From assembly GCA_035634255.1 (NCBI GenBank), contig DASQDI010000136.1, positions 1-41,946 of the forward strand: DNA of 41,946 nucleotides. The letters are read 5' to 3'. Numbering within the stretch: the stretch's first letter is position 1; each line of letters opens with the position of its first letter. Positions 41,598-41,946 of this stretch are shown in pieces. The stretch comes from DATLMR01 sp035634255. GTDB lineage: Bacteria; Acidobacteriota; Blastocatellia; UBA7656. The notes under the pieces are model-generated. The model searched no databases. It was not told the origin of the DNA and was given only the letters and a program-made list of their open reading frames with translations. A program made the position numbers and the translations under genes.

Positions 41598-41946
41598 ATG
41601 AAAATGCACCTTTCTATTTTGACCCTGATCGCCTTATTAGTGGCAATGACAGTGTCCTTAAATACTAGTTCTAAGCACGACGGGGACCTTTCTGATACGA
41701 TTTACACTACGGAATGGGCCGCCCTGTCGGATCGTGTAAAAGTAGCCAAGAGGCAAGGGAAAAACAAAGTGATCTTCCCTGGGCCGGTAGGTATTCCGAC
41801 CATCGCAGAAAGCTTTTCCGAGGCATTAGATGAATATAGAGTAGTTGTCGCACAATTAATCGCGCAAAAAAGCTACCCCAGAGGCGAGACCGATATTAAG
41901 ACCTGGAATAAATTCAAAGTCCTTGAAGAATTGTCTCAAGATTACC
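41598..41946 (+). CDS. Exported protein of unknown function, 5' part
   Basis: ATG 41598 with GGAGG 5 bases upstream opens a frame of 116 codons that runs off the right edge. Residues 1-23 form a signal peptide (LSILTLIALLVAMTVSL). The mature part begins SSKHDGDLSDTIYTTEWAAL and is charged and largely helical, with VIFPGPVGIPTIAESFSEAL later. No family is recognised. The good ribosome-binding site and signal peptide make it a real gene despite the AT-rich composition. Confidence 0.7.
   Translation, partial: MKMHLSILTLIALLVAMTVSLNTSSKHDGDLSDTIYTTEWAALSDRVKVAKRQGKNKVIFPGPVGIPTIAESFSEALDEYRVVVAQLIAQKSYPRGETDIKTWNKFKVLEELSQDY

Overview
The window looks like a chromosomal segment of a GC-rich soil-type bacterium, most likely an acidobacterium (class Blastocatellia is my best guess). 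The main pointers are an ADOP-type orphan FtsX/MacB permease behind a PadR regulator (a hallmark acidobacterial pair), HYR-domain secreted proteins, GMC/Gfo-Idh-MocA sugar enzymes, and many exported proteins with Sec, Tat or lipoprotein signals. No tRNA, rRNA, CRISPR array, transposase or phage gene was seen. The taxonomic call is inference from gene content only.

Layout. 1-3254: the 5' part of a PLD-like exported protein leaving the window on the minus strand, then a plus-strand set of serine hydrolase, SGNH hydrolase and DUF99 protein. 3440-6409: a large secreted nuclease (lamin-tail domain plus endonuclease/exonuclease/phosphatase domain). 6463-10506 (minus): NUDIX hydrolase, DNA adenine methyltransferase of type III Mod type with no restriction partner, PhoPQ-related alpha/beta hydrolase, BON protein. 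10854-13572 (plus): GMC oxidoreductase, a protein of unknown function, and a small CxxCH protein. 14112-15797: HYR protein with its own promoter and a strong terminator. 15906-17279 (minus): Tat-exported Gfo/Idh/MocA oxidoreductase. 17494-24664 (plus): sugar isomerase/epimerase-type TIM barrel, a second GMC oxidoreductase, a second copy of the unknown partner type, a DUF3828 protein, and an IorA/IorB-type molybdenum hydroxylase. 24774-26611 (minus): DoxX and a PQQ-type beta-propeller. 27350-32775 (minus): PadR, ADOP permease, prolyl aminopeptidase, DUF885 protein. 32917-35239 (plus): DUF2911 lipoprotein, YwbE, a thioredoxin-like protein with an in-frame UGA that reads as selenocysteine, and a small frameshifted gene. 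35295-40243 (minus): a second HYR protein, an SGNH hydrolase and a coupled pair of unknown exported proteins. From about 40244 to the end the sequence becomes more AT-rich and holds gene remnants, a short phosphotransacetylase-like fragment and the start of an unknown exported protein.

How the genes may work together. The central third reads as a redox system for sugar-like or glycoside substrates: two GMC dehydrogenases, each 569 aa if the starts chosen here are right, both with a four-cysteine motif that could hold an Fe-S cluster, each followed at once by a related protein of unknown function. One copy also has a CxxCH (haem c) protein next to it, and between the two copies lie a Gfo/Idh/MocA oxidoreductase and a TIM-barrel isomerase/lyase. 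That set resembles 3-keto-sugar catabolism (inference). The best single novelty candidates are this twice-occurring GMC-partner module, the selenocysteine redoxin at 33747-34904, and a 92-residue cysteine-patterned C-terminal domain shared without gaps by the two HYR proteins. Three or four small genes or remnants look broken by one-base shifts, some in short homopolymers, so either gene decay or consensus errors should be considered.
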